From NCBI RefSeq assembly GCF_000230895.2, contig NC_016604.1, forward strand, positions 4,588,001 through 4,652,000: DNA of 64,000 bases, in the 5' to 3' direction. Position numbers and translations under genes: made by a program. Under the pieces are notes generated by a model, which saw only the letters and a list, made by a program, of their open reading frames with translations, was not told where the DNA came from and made no database searches. Positions within the stretch are counted from its first letter, which is position 1, and each line of letters begins with the position of its first letter. The DNA is from Mycolicibacterium rhodesiae NBB3. GTDB taxonomy: Bacteria; Actinomycetota; Actinomycetes; Mycobacteriales; Mycobacteriaceae. Of this stretch, positions 10,001-17,800 are shown piece after piece.

Positions 10001-11046
10001 GTGCGTTGCCGAGACAACCCGATCGAGGCCGGAATGGCATCGGCGGTGATCCGCTTGCGAAACACCCAATACGTCCACGCTTGGTATCCCAGAACCAGCG
10101 GAAGCAGTGTCAGCGATGCCCACGACATGATCGCGAGCGTGTACGGGGTCGACGAGCCGTTGTAGATCGTCACGCTCCAGTCAGGGTTGAGGGTGGAGGG
10201 CAACAGGTTCGGATACATCGATCCGAACAGCAGCACCACGACGGCGGCGACGACGACCATGGTCGAGGCGAATGCGAAGCCCTCACGGCGACGCGCGACC
10301 ATCAACGCCACCGCCGTGAGCAGGGCGACCACGGCGACCCCGAGCGGCACCCACGTCCACGTCTTTCCGTGGGCCAGTTGAGTCCACAGCCCGAATCCGC
10401 CGGCGAACACGACCGCGGGTAACGACAACACCCGGGCGAAGCGGAAGGCGTCGTCGCGCACTGGTCCGGCGGTCTTCAATGCGACGAACACCGCCCCGTA
10501 GAACGCGAACAGCGACACCGTCGCCAGACCGCCGAGAATCGTGTAGCCGCTGAGCACATCGCCGATCGACAGATGTGCCTGACCGTCGGCATCGATCGGC
10601 AGCCCCTGGAGCAGGATCGCGAACGCCACACCCCAGAGGATGGCGGGCAGCCAGGATCCGGCCGCGATTCCGGCGTCGGCCCATGCGCGCCAACGCCGAT
10701 CGTCGACCTTGCCACGCCATTCGATGCCGACGACGCGCACGATCATCCCGACCAGAATGGCGAGCAGAGGCAGGTACAGCGCCGAAAACAGAGTGGCGTA
10801 CCAGTTGGGGAAGGCGGCGAACATCGCTGCGCCCGCGGTGATCAGCCAGACCTCGTTGCCGTCCCACACCGGACCGATGGTGTTCAGCGCGGCGCGCCTG
10901 CGCGGTTCGGAATCCGCACCGGCGGCCTTTCCCGCTGCTCCAAACGGAGCCATCAGCATGCCGACCCCGAAGTCGAACCCTTCCAGGAGCACGAAGCCGC
11001 CGAACAACACCGCGATGATGAAGAACCACATCTCCTGCAGACCCAT
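9997..11046 (-). CDS. cydB: Cytochrome bd quinol oxidase subunit II
   Basis: 349 residues from ATG 11046, preceded by AGGAGAG; a GTG one codon earlier sits too close to this ribosome site. Subunit II supports the haem-bearing CydA in the bd oxidase, which oxidises menaquinol and reduces oxygen with high affinity. Hydrophobic throughout, with about eight to nine helices. The N-terminal WFFIIAVLFGGFVLLEGFDFG motif region and the conserved TIGPVWDGNEVW-like stretch (NTIGPVWDGNEVWLI) are present. It begins 9 nt after cydA ends, so the genes are co-transcribed. Confidence 0.96.
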   Translation of the reverse strand: MGLQEMWFFIIAVLFGGFVLLEGFDFGVGMLMAPFGAAGKAAGADSEPRRRAALNTIGPVWDGNEVWLITAGAAMFAAFPNWYATLFSALYLPLLAILVGMIVRVVGIEWRGKVDDRRWRAWADAGIAAGSWLPAILWGVAFAILLQGLPIDADGQAHLSIGDVLSGYTILGGLATVSLFAFYGAVFVALKTAGPVRDDAFRFARVLSLPAVVFAGGFGLWTQLAHGKTWTWVPLGVAVVALLTAVALMVARRREGFAFASTMVVVAAVVVLLFGSMYPNLLPSTLNPDWSVTIYNGSSTPYTLAIMSWASLTLLPLVLGYQAWTYWVFRKRITADAIPASIGLSRQRT

Positions 11047-11055
11047 CACACTCTC

Positions 11056-12516
11056 CTAGTACGCGAAGGACAGGGGGGCGACGTCCTCGTCGTCCGGTGC
11101 GCGCGGCGGTACCGGTTCGGAATCGTGCTCCAACGGACCCTCGACCACATACCTGCGCAACAGCCAGAACCAGATGACCCCGAGCGCGCCGTACAGCAAG
11201 GTGAAGATCGAGAGGGACAGCACGACCATGCCCGCGGAGTGACCGGATACGCCCTCCTGCACGGTCATTCGCACCAACTGGTCACCCGTGGGGTTGGGCA
11301 CCACCACCCAGGGTTGCCTGCCCATTTCGGTGAAGATCCAACCGGCTGAATTGGCCAGGAACGGGGTGGGAAGCGTGATGAGCGCGAATCGGCTGAACCA
11401 CCGCTGGTCTGGAATCCGGCCGCGGCGGGTGAGCCAGAGCGCCGCAAGCGCGAAAGCCACGGGGACGAGCAGCAGCCCGATCATCGCCCGGAACGCCCAG
11501 TACGTCACGAACAGGTTGGGTCGATAGTCGCCGGGTCCGAACTTCTGCTCGTAGGACTGCTGCAGGTCGTTGACGCCTTCCAGCGTGACGCCGCTGAACC
11601 TGGATTCCGCGAGGAACGGCAGTACGTAGGGCACCTCGATCAGGTGCGTGACGCTGTCGCAGTTGTTGTGGGTGCCGACGGTCAGGATCGAGAAGTCTGG
11701 ATCGGTTTCGGTGTGACACAACGATTCTGCCGATGCCATCTTCATCGGTTGCTGGACGAACATCAGCTTGCCCTGGAAGTCGCCGGTGAAGAACAGCCCG
11801 CCTGCGGCCACGAGAGCAACCAGGCTGCCCGCGATCGTGGCGGGCCGGTACATGCTGCGGGCCTCAGCGCTCTCGTCGGGACGCTTGTGGGACCTGACCA
11901 TCAGCCATGCGCTGACAGCCGCGACGAAAACGCCTGCGGTGAGAAAGGCTCCGGCGACCGCATGCAGGAACGCCCAGATCGCCGTGTTGTTGGTCAGCAA
12001 GGCGACGAAGTCGACGAGTTCAGCGCGTCCGGTTTCCGGGTTGTACTTGGCGCCAACGGGATGCTGCATGAACGAGTTCGCGGCGATGATGAAGAAGGCC
12101 GAGGCGTTGACGGCAAAGGCGACGATCCAGATACATGCCAGGTGGACGAGGCGCGGGAGGCGCGTCCAGCCGAAGATCCACAGCCCGAGGAACGTCGACT
12201 CGAAGAAGAACGCGATCAGACCCTCGAACGCCAGTGGCGCACCGAAGATGTCGCCGACGAAGCGCGAATACTCGCTCCAGTTCATGCCGAACTGGAATTC
12301 CTGCACGATGCCGGTGGCGACACCGAGCGCGAAGTTGATCAGGAACAGCTTGCCGAAGAAGCGCGTCAGCCGATACCACGCAGGATTGCCCGTGACGATC
12401 CACGCCGTCTGCATGGCAGCGATGAGCGGAGCCAAGCCGATGGTGAGGGGGACGAGGATGAAGTGGTAGACGGTGGTCGTGCCGAACTGCCACCGTGACA
12501 CATCGAGTGCGTCCAT
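11056..12516 (-). CDS. cydA: Cytochrome bd quinol oxidase subunit I
   Basis: 486 residues; GGGAGAGG precedes the ATG. Subunit I carries haems b558, b595 and d and the quinol site. The protein opens with SRWQFGTTTVYHFILVPLTI, holding a conserved haem-ligand His. It contains the GRQPW motif (MGRQPWVVV) typical of CydA. The quinol loop is short, as in Gram-positive and mycobacterial enzymes. First gene of cydABDC. Mycobacterial cyd operons are induced under low oxygen or when the bc1-aa3 branch is inhibited; a small inverted repeat just upstream may be part of this control. Confidence 0.97.
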   Translation of the reverse strand: MDALDVSRWQFGTTTVYHFILVPLTIGLAPLIAAMQTAWIVTGNPAWYRLTRFFGKLFLINFALGVATGIVQEFQFGMNWSEYSRFVGDIFGAPLAFEGLIAFFFESTFLGLWIFGWTRLPRLVHLACIWIVAFAVNASAFFIIAANSFMQHPVGAKYNPETGRAELVDFVALLTNNTAIWAFLHAVAGAFLTAGVFVAAVSAWLMVRSHKRPDESAEARSMYRPATIAGSLVALVAAGGLFFTGDFQGKLMFVQQPMKMASAESLCHTETDPDFSILTVGTHNNCDSVTHLIEVPYVLPFLAESRFSGVTLEGVNDLQQSYEQKFGPGDYRPNLFVTYWAFRAMIGLLLVPVAFALAALWLTRRGRIPDQRWFSRFALITLPTPFLANSAGWIFTEMGRQPWVVVPNPTGDQLVRMTVQEGVSGHSAGMVVLSLSIFTLLYGALGVIWFWLLRRYVVEGPLEHDSEPVPPRAPDDEDVAPLSFAY

Positions 12517-12565
12517 GAAAACCTCTCCCGCGGCTGTGGCACCAGCCTACGACAGGGCGTAGTAG

Positions 12566-12580
12566 AACGCAGTGTGCGTT
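12566..12580. promoter_or_regulatory. Inverted repeat upstream of cydA
   Basis: AACGCA-GTG-TGCGTT is a perfect 6-bp inverted repeat with a 3-nt spacer, about 50 nt before the cydA ATG and touching the stop of the upstream gene. A TAGGCT sequence between it and cydA could be a -10 box. It does not match the CRP consensus (TGTGA-N6-TCACA). A role as operator is inference. Confidence 0.35.
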
Positions 12581-13175
12581 AGCTCACCGGTTCTTCTGCC
12601 GCAGGTGCGGGTGTCGTCCCGCCGAGGTGCTTGGAGGCTTTGCGGATGCCGAATGCCGAGACGACTTCGAACACCCCGATGACGATCAGCCAGATCCCGA
12701 CGACCCTGGTCAGGGTTTCCAGGGACTGCAGCGGCCACGCCAGCATGAAGATGCCGGCAAGCAGGCTGAGCACGCCGATGACGATCTCCCAGGCCCGGCC
12801 GGGAAGTGTGGGGTCACTGATGGCGGACACCGCGGTCGCGACGCCGCGGAAGATGAAGCCGATGCCGATCCAGATGGACAGCAGCAGAATCGATTCCTGC
12901 AGGCTGCGGAAGCACAGCAGGGCCAGGATCAGTGCGGCCGCGCCGCTGATGAACAGCAGGACCCGGCCGCCCGCCGATACATGCAGGCTGAATGCGAACA
13001 CCACCTGCGTGATGCCGGTGACCAGAAGGTAGGCGCCGAAGAAAATGGCCGTGACGATGATCGTCAGCGTCGGCCACGTCCACGCCAGCACGCCGACGAT
13101 TATCGCCAGAATCCCCGACAGCAGAGTGGACAACCACAGGTGTTTCAACAGGCTCGGAGGAGCGGGACTTTCCAT
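12579..13175 (-). CDS. HdeD/DUF308-family membrane protein
   Basis: 198 residues from ATG 13175. Six hydrophobic segments arranged as three pairs, starting with LSGILAIIVGVLAWTWPTL, characterise the HdeD/DUF308 family. Members are small integral membrane proteins, in some bacteria linked to acid stress; the molecular role is unknown. Its place upstream of cydA matches M. tuberculosis Rv1624c. The gap to cydA is 62 nt and contains its own candidate promoter, so co-transcription is possible but not required. The C-terminus is a charged tail rich in Ala/Pro/Glu. Confidence 0.88.
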   Translation of the reverse strand: MESPAPPSLLKHLWLSTLLSGILAIIVGVLAWTWPTLTIIVTAIFFGAYLLVTGITQVVFAFSLHVSAGGRVLLFISGAAALILALLCFRSLQESILLLSIWIGIGFIFRGVATAVSAISDPTLPGRAWEIVIGVLSLLAGIFMLAWPLQSLETLTRVVGIWLIVIGVFEVVSAFGIRKASKHLGGTTPAPAAEEPVS

Positions 13176-13214
13176 GCGCGCAGTTTCGCATAAAGGCTAT
13201 TTCCGAACCCGAAT

Positions 13215-13235
13215 TTTGCACTATCCGTGTGCAAA
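13215..13235. promoter_or_regulatory. Inverted repeat in the divergent hdeD-like/glnH promoter region
   Basis: TTTGCAC-TATCCGT-GTGCAAA is a perfect 7-bp inverted repeat with a 7-nt spacer. It lies between two divergent genes, 40 nt before the ATG at 13175 and about 130 nt before the glnH start. The 21-bp size and symmetry fit a dimeric regulator site. No regulator can be named from the sequence. Confidence 0.4.
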
Positions 13236-13362
13236 CCGTGTCATTGGAACGGGTACGGAATTCGTCGGCGGTTCGTGTTCCCCTGCCGCTTCCCTACGTC
13301 TCTATTACTGTTCCGGTACCGGCGCTTCGCGCCGAATCAACGAGGCAGAAAGTAGGGGAACC

Positions 13363-14280
13363 GTGCTACGTGAATGTCAGAACCGTCGAGGGAAACTGTG
13401 GCAATTCGCGGCGGTGTTTGCTGCGACTGGCGCGCTACTGCTGTCTGGATGCGCGAGCGGAACCAACTCCAGCGACAGCCCCTCGGGGACCACGACCGCG
13501 GCCGCCGACAAGGTCGAGGAGATCGCCAACACCGTTCCAGAAGCGATCAAGGAGTCGGGCAAGCTGGTCGTCGGCGTCAACATCCCCTACGCGCCGAACG
13601 AATTCAAAGATCCCAGCGGCAAGATCGTCGGTTTCGACGTCGATCTGATGAATGCGATCGCAGGGACGCTCGGGCTCACGGCGGAGTACCGCGAATCGGA
13701 CTTCGCGAAGATCATCCCGTCGATTCAGGGCGGCACCTACAACGTCGGGATGTCGTCGTTCACCGATACCAAAGAGCGTGAGGAGTCGGTCGACTTCGTG
13801 ACCTACTTCAGCGCGGGTATCCAGTGGGCCCAGCGCCCAGGATCGCCGGTCGATCCGAACAACGCATGCGGAAAAAAGGTTGCGGTACAGGCCACCACGA
13901 CCGAGGAGACCGAAGAGCTGCCCGCGAAAAGCAAGGCATGTACGGATGCTGGCAAGCCGGCGATCGAGATCGTCTCGTTCGACGGGCAGGATGCGGCGAC
14001 CAATGCGGTCGTGCTCGGGCAGGTGGACGCCATGTCCGCCGATTCGCCGGTGACGGCCTACGCGATCAAGCAGAGCAACGGAAAGCTGGAGGCGGCCGGA
14101 GAGATCTTCGACTCCGCGCCATACGGCTGGCCGGTTCAGAAGGGCTCGCCGCTCGCGCAGTCACTGCAGAAGGCCCTCGAGCACCTGATCGAGTCGGGCA
14201 AATACGAAGAGATCGCCAAGAACTGGGGCGTCGAGGCCGGAATGATCGACAAGCCGGTGATCAACGGCGCCGTCAGCTAG
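13363..14280 (+). CDS. Glutamate/polar amino-acid ABC transporter binding lipoprotein
   Basis: 305 residues from GTG 13363 with AGGGGA upstream; the reading frame stays open further upstream but only through intergenic sequence. A signal peptide ends in the lipobox LLLSGC, so the protein is a lipoprotein on the outer face of the membrane. The mature part is an SBP_bac_3 domain: KLVVGVNIPYAPNEF, then VGFDVDLMNAIAGTLGL and YRESDFAKIIPSIQGG. The family binds glutamate, glutamine and other polar amino acids; the exact ligand cannot be read. First gene of a transporter operon with the permease and ATPase behind it. Confidence 0.92.
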   Translation: MLRECQNRRGKLWQFAAVFAATGALLLSGCASGTNSSDSPSGTTTAAADKVEEIANTVPEAIKESGKLVVGVNIPYAPNEFKDPSGKIVGFDVDLMNAIAGTLGLTAEYRESDFAKIIPSIQGGTYNVGMSSFTDTKEREESVDFVTYFSAGIQWAQRPGSPVDPNNACGKKVAVQATTTEETEELPAKSKACTDAGKPAIEIVSFDGQDAATNAVVLGQVDAMSADSPVTAYAIKQSNGKLEAAGEIFDSAPYGWPVQKGSPLAQSLQKALEHLIESGKYEEIAKNWGVEAGMIDKPVINGAVS

Positions 14281-14298
14281 CCGCAGAAGGCGCCCAGA

Positions 14299-15228
14299 AT
14301 GACTGATGTCGACACGTCGCCGCCCGCAGCCCCTGCGGCTATCGATGCCGTTCCCCTGCGGCATCCGTGGCGCTGGGTGGCGGCGGTCGTCATCATCGTT
14401 CTGGTCGCGCTCTTCCTGTGGGGCGCGGCGACGAACCCGGCGTATCGCTGGTCGGTTTTCCGCGAGTATCTGTTCAACGAGCGCGTCCTGACGGTCGGCC
14501 TGCTCAACACGCTGCAGCTGACGGTGTACTCCATGGTGTTGGCGATCGTGCTCGGAGTGGTGCTCGCGGTGATGCGACTGTCACCCAACCCGATCTTCAA
14601 AGCGGTGTCGTGGGTGTATCTGTGGATCTTCCGCGGCACACCGATCTACGTGCAGCTCGTCTTCTGGGGCCTGATTCCGACGATCTACCAGAACATTCGG
14701 CTCGGGGTGCCGTTCGGTCCGACGTTTTTCCAACTGAACCTGCAGATGCTGTCCATTCCGTTCCTGTTGGCGATCCTCGGCCTGGCGCTCAACGAAGCGG
14801 CCTACATGGCCGAAATCATCCGTGCCGGAATCAGTTCGGTGCCCGAGGGGCAGTTGGAAGCGTCGACCGCACTGGGCATGCCGTGGGGGATGGCGATGCG
14901 CCGCACCGTGTTGCCACAGGCCATGCGGGTGATCATCCCGCCGACCGGCAACGAGGTCATCAGCATGCTGAAGACCACCTCGCTGGTCACCGCGGTGCCC
15001 TTCACGCTCGACCTGTACGGCATCACCTCGCGGGAGATCGCGGCACGCACCTTCGAACCGGTGCCACTGCTTCTCGTCGCGGCGTTCTGGTATCTCGTCG
15101 TCACGAGCGTTCTGATGGTCGGGCAGTACTACCTGGAAAGGCACTTCGCCCGCGGCGCGTCCCGCAAGCTCACCACCAGACAGCTCGAGGCGTTGGCGAA
15201 GGCACAAATTCAGAATCCGGGGATGTGA
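14299..15228 (+). CDS. Amino-acid ABC transporter permease
   Basis: 309 residues. A HisM/GlnP-type permease with an N-terminal Pro/Ala tail, one early helix (WVAAVVIIVLVALFLWGA) and a further core of about five helices. The EAA loop that contacts the ATPase is EAAYMAEIIRAGISSVPEGQ (nt about 14803-14860), matching the family closely. Gene spacing is 18 nt from the binding protein and 3 nt to the ATPase. There is only one permease gene, so the channel is probably a homodimer. Confidence 0.94.
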   Translation: MTDVDTSPPAAPAAIDAVPLRHPWRWVAAVVIIVLVALFLWGAATNPAYRWSVFREYLFNERVLTVGLLNTLQLTVYSMVLAIVLGVVLAVMRLSPNPIFKAVSWVYLWIFRGTPIYVQLVFWGLIPTIYQNIRLGVPFGPTFFQLNLQMLSIPFLLAILGLALNEAAYMAEIIRAGISSVPEGQLEASTALGMPWGMAMRRTVLPQAMRVIIPPTGNEVISMLKTTSLVTAVPFTLDLYGITSREIAARTFEPVPLLLVAAFWYLVVTSVLMVGQYYLERHFARGASRKLTTRQLEALAKAQIQNPGM

Positions 15229-15231
15229 CCG

Positions 15232-15993
15232 ATGACGCCAATGGTCAAAGCGGAGTCCGTGTGCAAGAGCTTCGGCGCGCTTGATGTGCTGAAGGGCATC
15301 ACACTCGAGATCGGCAAGGGTGAGGTGCTGTGCATGGTCGGCCCGTCCGGATCGGGTAAGTCGACGTTTCTGCGGTGCATCAATCATCTCGAGGAGGTCA
15401 ATGCGGGGCGCCTGTACGTCGACGGTGAGCTGATCGGCTACAAGGAACGCGGCGGCAAGCTGCACGAGATGTCGCCCCGCGACGCCGCCAAACAGCGACG
15501 TGACATCGGAATGGTGTTCCAGCACTTCAACCTCTTCCCGCATCGCACTGCGCTGGAGAACGTCATCGAGGCACCGATCCGTGTGAAGCGCATCAAGAAG
15601 GACGTGGCTGTGGCGCGGGGCAGGGATCTGCTCGAGCAGGTAGGCCTGTCGCCCAAGGCGGACGCCTATCCAGCCCAACTGTCCGGCGGACAACAGCAGC
15701 GCGTCGCGATCGCGCGCGCCCTGGCGATGAATCCCAAACTGATGCTGTTCGACGAACCGACCTCCGCGCTGGATCCAGAGCTTGTCGGTGAGGTCCTGGA
15801 AGTGATGAAAAAGCTTGCCGCCGAGGGGATGACGATGGTGGTGGTCACTCACGAGATGGGATTCGCCCGCGAGGTCGCCAATCACCTCGTGTTCATGGAC
15901 GGCGGAGTGGTGGTGGAGGGCGGCCCTCCGCGGGAGATACTGAGCAACCCGCAACACGAACGGACGAAGGCGTTTCTGTCAAAGGTGCTGTAG
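15232..15993 (+). CDS. Amino-acid ABC transporter ATP-binding protein (GlnQ-like)
   Basis: 253 residues. Walker A GPSGSGKST, Q-loop VFQHFNLFPH, signature LSGGQQQRVAIARAL, Walker B LMLFDEPTSALDPE and H-loop VVVTHEMGFA are all intact. This set is that of polar amino-acid transporters. It contains an insert after the Walker A region (IGYKERGGKLHEM) seen in some actinobacterial GlnQ proteins. A start at the second Met (15241) is also possible. The stop codon shares one base with the start of the sensor kinase, so transport and signalling genes are tightly coupled. Confidence 0.95.
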   Translation: MTPMVKAESVCKSFGALDVLKGITLEIGKGEVLCMVGPSGSGKSTFLRCINHLEEVNAGRLYVDGELIGYKERGGKLHEMSPRDAAKQRRDIGMVFQHFNLFPHRTALENVIEAPIRVKRIKKDVAVARGRDLLEQVGLSPKADAYPAQLSGGQQQRVAIARALAMNPKLMLFDEPTSALDPELVGEVLEVMKKLAAEGMTMVVVTHEMGFAREVANHLVFMDGGVVVEGGPPREILSNPQHERTKAFLSKVL

Positions 15994-17126
15994 TGCCCAT
16001 GTCGGCGCACCCACCGGATCCGGCCACGCCGCTGTGGCGGGCGGCGCAGGTTTTTCGTCTGCTGAGTTGTCTGTACGCACTGGGCTTTCAGATCGCGGTG
16101 AACGGCGAGCTTGCGCGGCCGGCGACCGGGCGGGCGCTGTTCGCGGTGCTGATCGCGTGGAGCGCGATGTGTGCGTTCGCCTATCTCCGCGGCTTCGGCA
16201 GGCGTGCGTCCTGGGTGGTGGCCGAGATCGTCGTCGTGGTCGCGCTGATCCTGTCCACCGAGTTCGTCGCCTCCGATCGGTGGGCGCTCGACAACCAGTC
16301 GTGGCCGACGACGTTGTGGGCGACCAATGCCACGATCTCCGCGGCGATCCTGGCCGGGCCGATCGCCGGGATGCTGGCCGGGGTGGCTGTGATGATCGCG
16401 AGCACCATCGTGAAGGGCTTCATCAACTACGACTTGGGCCGCAACGCGACGATCGTCATCGAACTGGCGGTAGGGCTGGCCGTCGGGATGGCCGCGCAGA
16501 CCGCACGGCGCGCTCATGCCGAACTCGAACAGGCGGCACGTCTTTCAGCCTCGCACCAGGAGCGGGAGAGGTTGTCGCGCCAGGTGCACGACGGCGCCAT
16601 CCAGGTACTGGCGCTGGTGTCGCGTCGCGGTCGCGAAATCGGCGGACAAACAGCCGAATTGGCCGAGCTGGCCGGGGAGCAGGAGCGTGCGCTGCGACGG
16701 CTGGTCTCCTCGGCCGACACCGAGTCGCCGGCCGGGGAGAAGACGGACGTCGGCGCACTGCTGCGCAAGCGCGCCTCGGACCTCGTGTCGGTCAGCGTTC
16801 CCGCCGACCCGGTGCTGCTGGACACTGGAACCGCGACAGAGCTGTGCGCCGCAGCCGTGAATGCGCTGGACAATGTCGCGAAGCACGCGGGTCCTGCGGC
16901 ACACGCCTACATCTTGCTCGAGGATCTGGGCGACTCGGTCACGGTGAGCATCAGAGACGACGGCGTCGGAATCGCGGACGGCCGGCTGGACGAGGCGGTC
17001 GGCGAGGGCCGCATGGGTGTGGCCAAATCGATTGTCGGACGGATGGATTGGCTCGGCGGGAGTGCGAAGCTCACCACCGGGCCGGGATGTGGGACGGAAT
17101 GGGAGCTGACAGTACCCCGACGGTGA
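15993..17126 (+). CDS. MacS-type membrane sensor histidine kinase
   Basis: 377 residues from GTG 15993, sharing its first base with the glnQ stop. About five membrane helices occupy residues 15-170 (DUF5931-like sensor). A HisKA_3 box follows, with the phosphoacceptor His in ERLSRQVHDGAIQVLALV, then a HATPase with N-box NALDNVAKHAG, DDGVGI and a terminal GTEWELTVP. This layout matches actinobacterial MacS-family kinases. The next gene, its LuxR-type response regulator, overlaps by 28 nt. The signal is unknown; being in the transporter operon suggests nutrient or envelope sensing. Confidence 0.9.
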   Translation: MPMSAHPPDPATPLWRAAQVFRLLSCLYALGFQIAVNGELARPATGRALFAVLIAWSAMCAFAYLRGFGRRASWVVAEIVVVVALILSTEFVASDRWALDNQSWPTTLWATNATISAAILAGPIAGMLAGVAVMIASTIVKGFINYDLGRNATIVIELAVGLAVGMAAQTARRAHAELEQAARLSASHQERERLSRQVHDGAIQVLALVSRRGREIGGQTAELAELAGEQERALRRLVSSADTESPAGEKTDVGALLRKRASDLVSVSVPADPVLLDTGTATELCAAAVNALDNVAKHAGPAAHAYILLEDLGDSVTVSIRDDGVGIADGRLDEAVGEGRMGVAKSIVGRMDWLGGSAKLTTGPGCGTEWELTVPRR

Positions 17127-17764
17127 TGGTCGTCGACGATCATCCGATCTGGCGCGACGCGGTGGCACGTGACCTCGCCGACGACGGATTCGCCGTCGTC
17201 GCCACGGCCGATGGGGTGGCTGCCGCGCGTCGCAGGGCCGCAGTGGTTCTCCCCGACGTGGTCGTGATGGATATGCGCCTGGGCGACGGGGACGGCGCGC
17301 AGGCGACCGCCGAGGTGCTGTCCGTCTCTCCGTCCTCGCGCATTCTGGTGCTTTCGGCGTCGGATGAGCGCGAAGACGTGCTGGAAGCGGTAAAGGCAGG
17401 AGCGACAGGGTATCTGGTGAAGAGCGCATCGAAGCAGGAGCTCGGCGACGCCGTGCGGGCCACCGCGGAAGGACGTGCCGTCTTCACTCCCGGTCTGGCG
17501 GGACTGGTACTCGGTGAATATCGGCGGATCGCGCAATCTCCCATGACCGGTCAGAGCGGGGCTGCGGCTCCAAGTCTCACCGAACGGGAAACCGAGATTC
17601 TGCGTCACGTGGCGAAGGGCCTGACGGCGAAGCAGATCGCCACCCGGCTGTCCTTGAGCCACCGAACCGTCGAAAACCACGTCCAGGCGACATTCCGCAA
17701 GCTGCAGGTCGCCAATCGCGTGGAGTTGGCCCGATACGCGATCGAACACGGCCTGGACGAGTAG
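17099..17764 (+). CDS. NarL/LuxR-type response regulator (partner of the MacS-like kinase)
   Basis: 221 residues if started at ATG 17099 (MGADSTPTVMVVDDHP); GTG 17123 is an alternative nearer the kinase stop. The receiver domain has the acidic pair VDDHP, the phosphorylated Asp in VVVMDMRLGDG, and VKSASKQEL around the conserved Lys. A linker with SPMTGQSG leads to a LuxR helix-turn-helix (LTERETEILRHVAKGLTAKQ, then SHRTVENHV). It should bind DNA as a dimer after phosphorylation. Targets are unknown; the transporter operon itself is a natural candidate. Confidence 0.93.
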   Translation: MGADSTPTVMVVDDHPIWRDAVARDLADDGFAVVATADGVAAARRRAAVVLPDVVVMDMRLGDGDGAQATAEVLSVSPSSRILVLSASDEREDVLEAVKAGATGYLVKSASKQELGDAVRATAEGRAVFTPGLAGLVLGEYRRIAQSPMTGQSGAAAPSLTERETEILRHVAKGLTAKQIATRLSLSHRTVENHVQATFRKLQVANRVELARYAIEHGLDE

Positions 17765-17800
17765 TCCTACTCATCCGAAAACAAGGCTGCGGCTGCCACG

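Noticed and set aside
16034..17098. Upstream extension of the response regulator frame
   Set aside because: Lies inside the sensor kinase gene and is Arg-rich; the receiver domain starts right after 17099.
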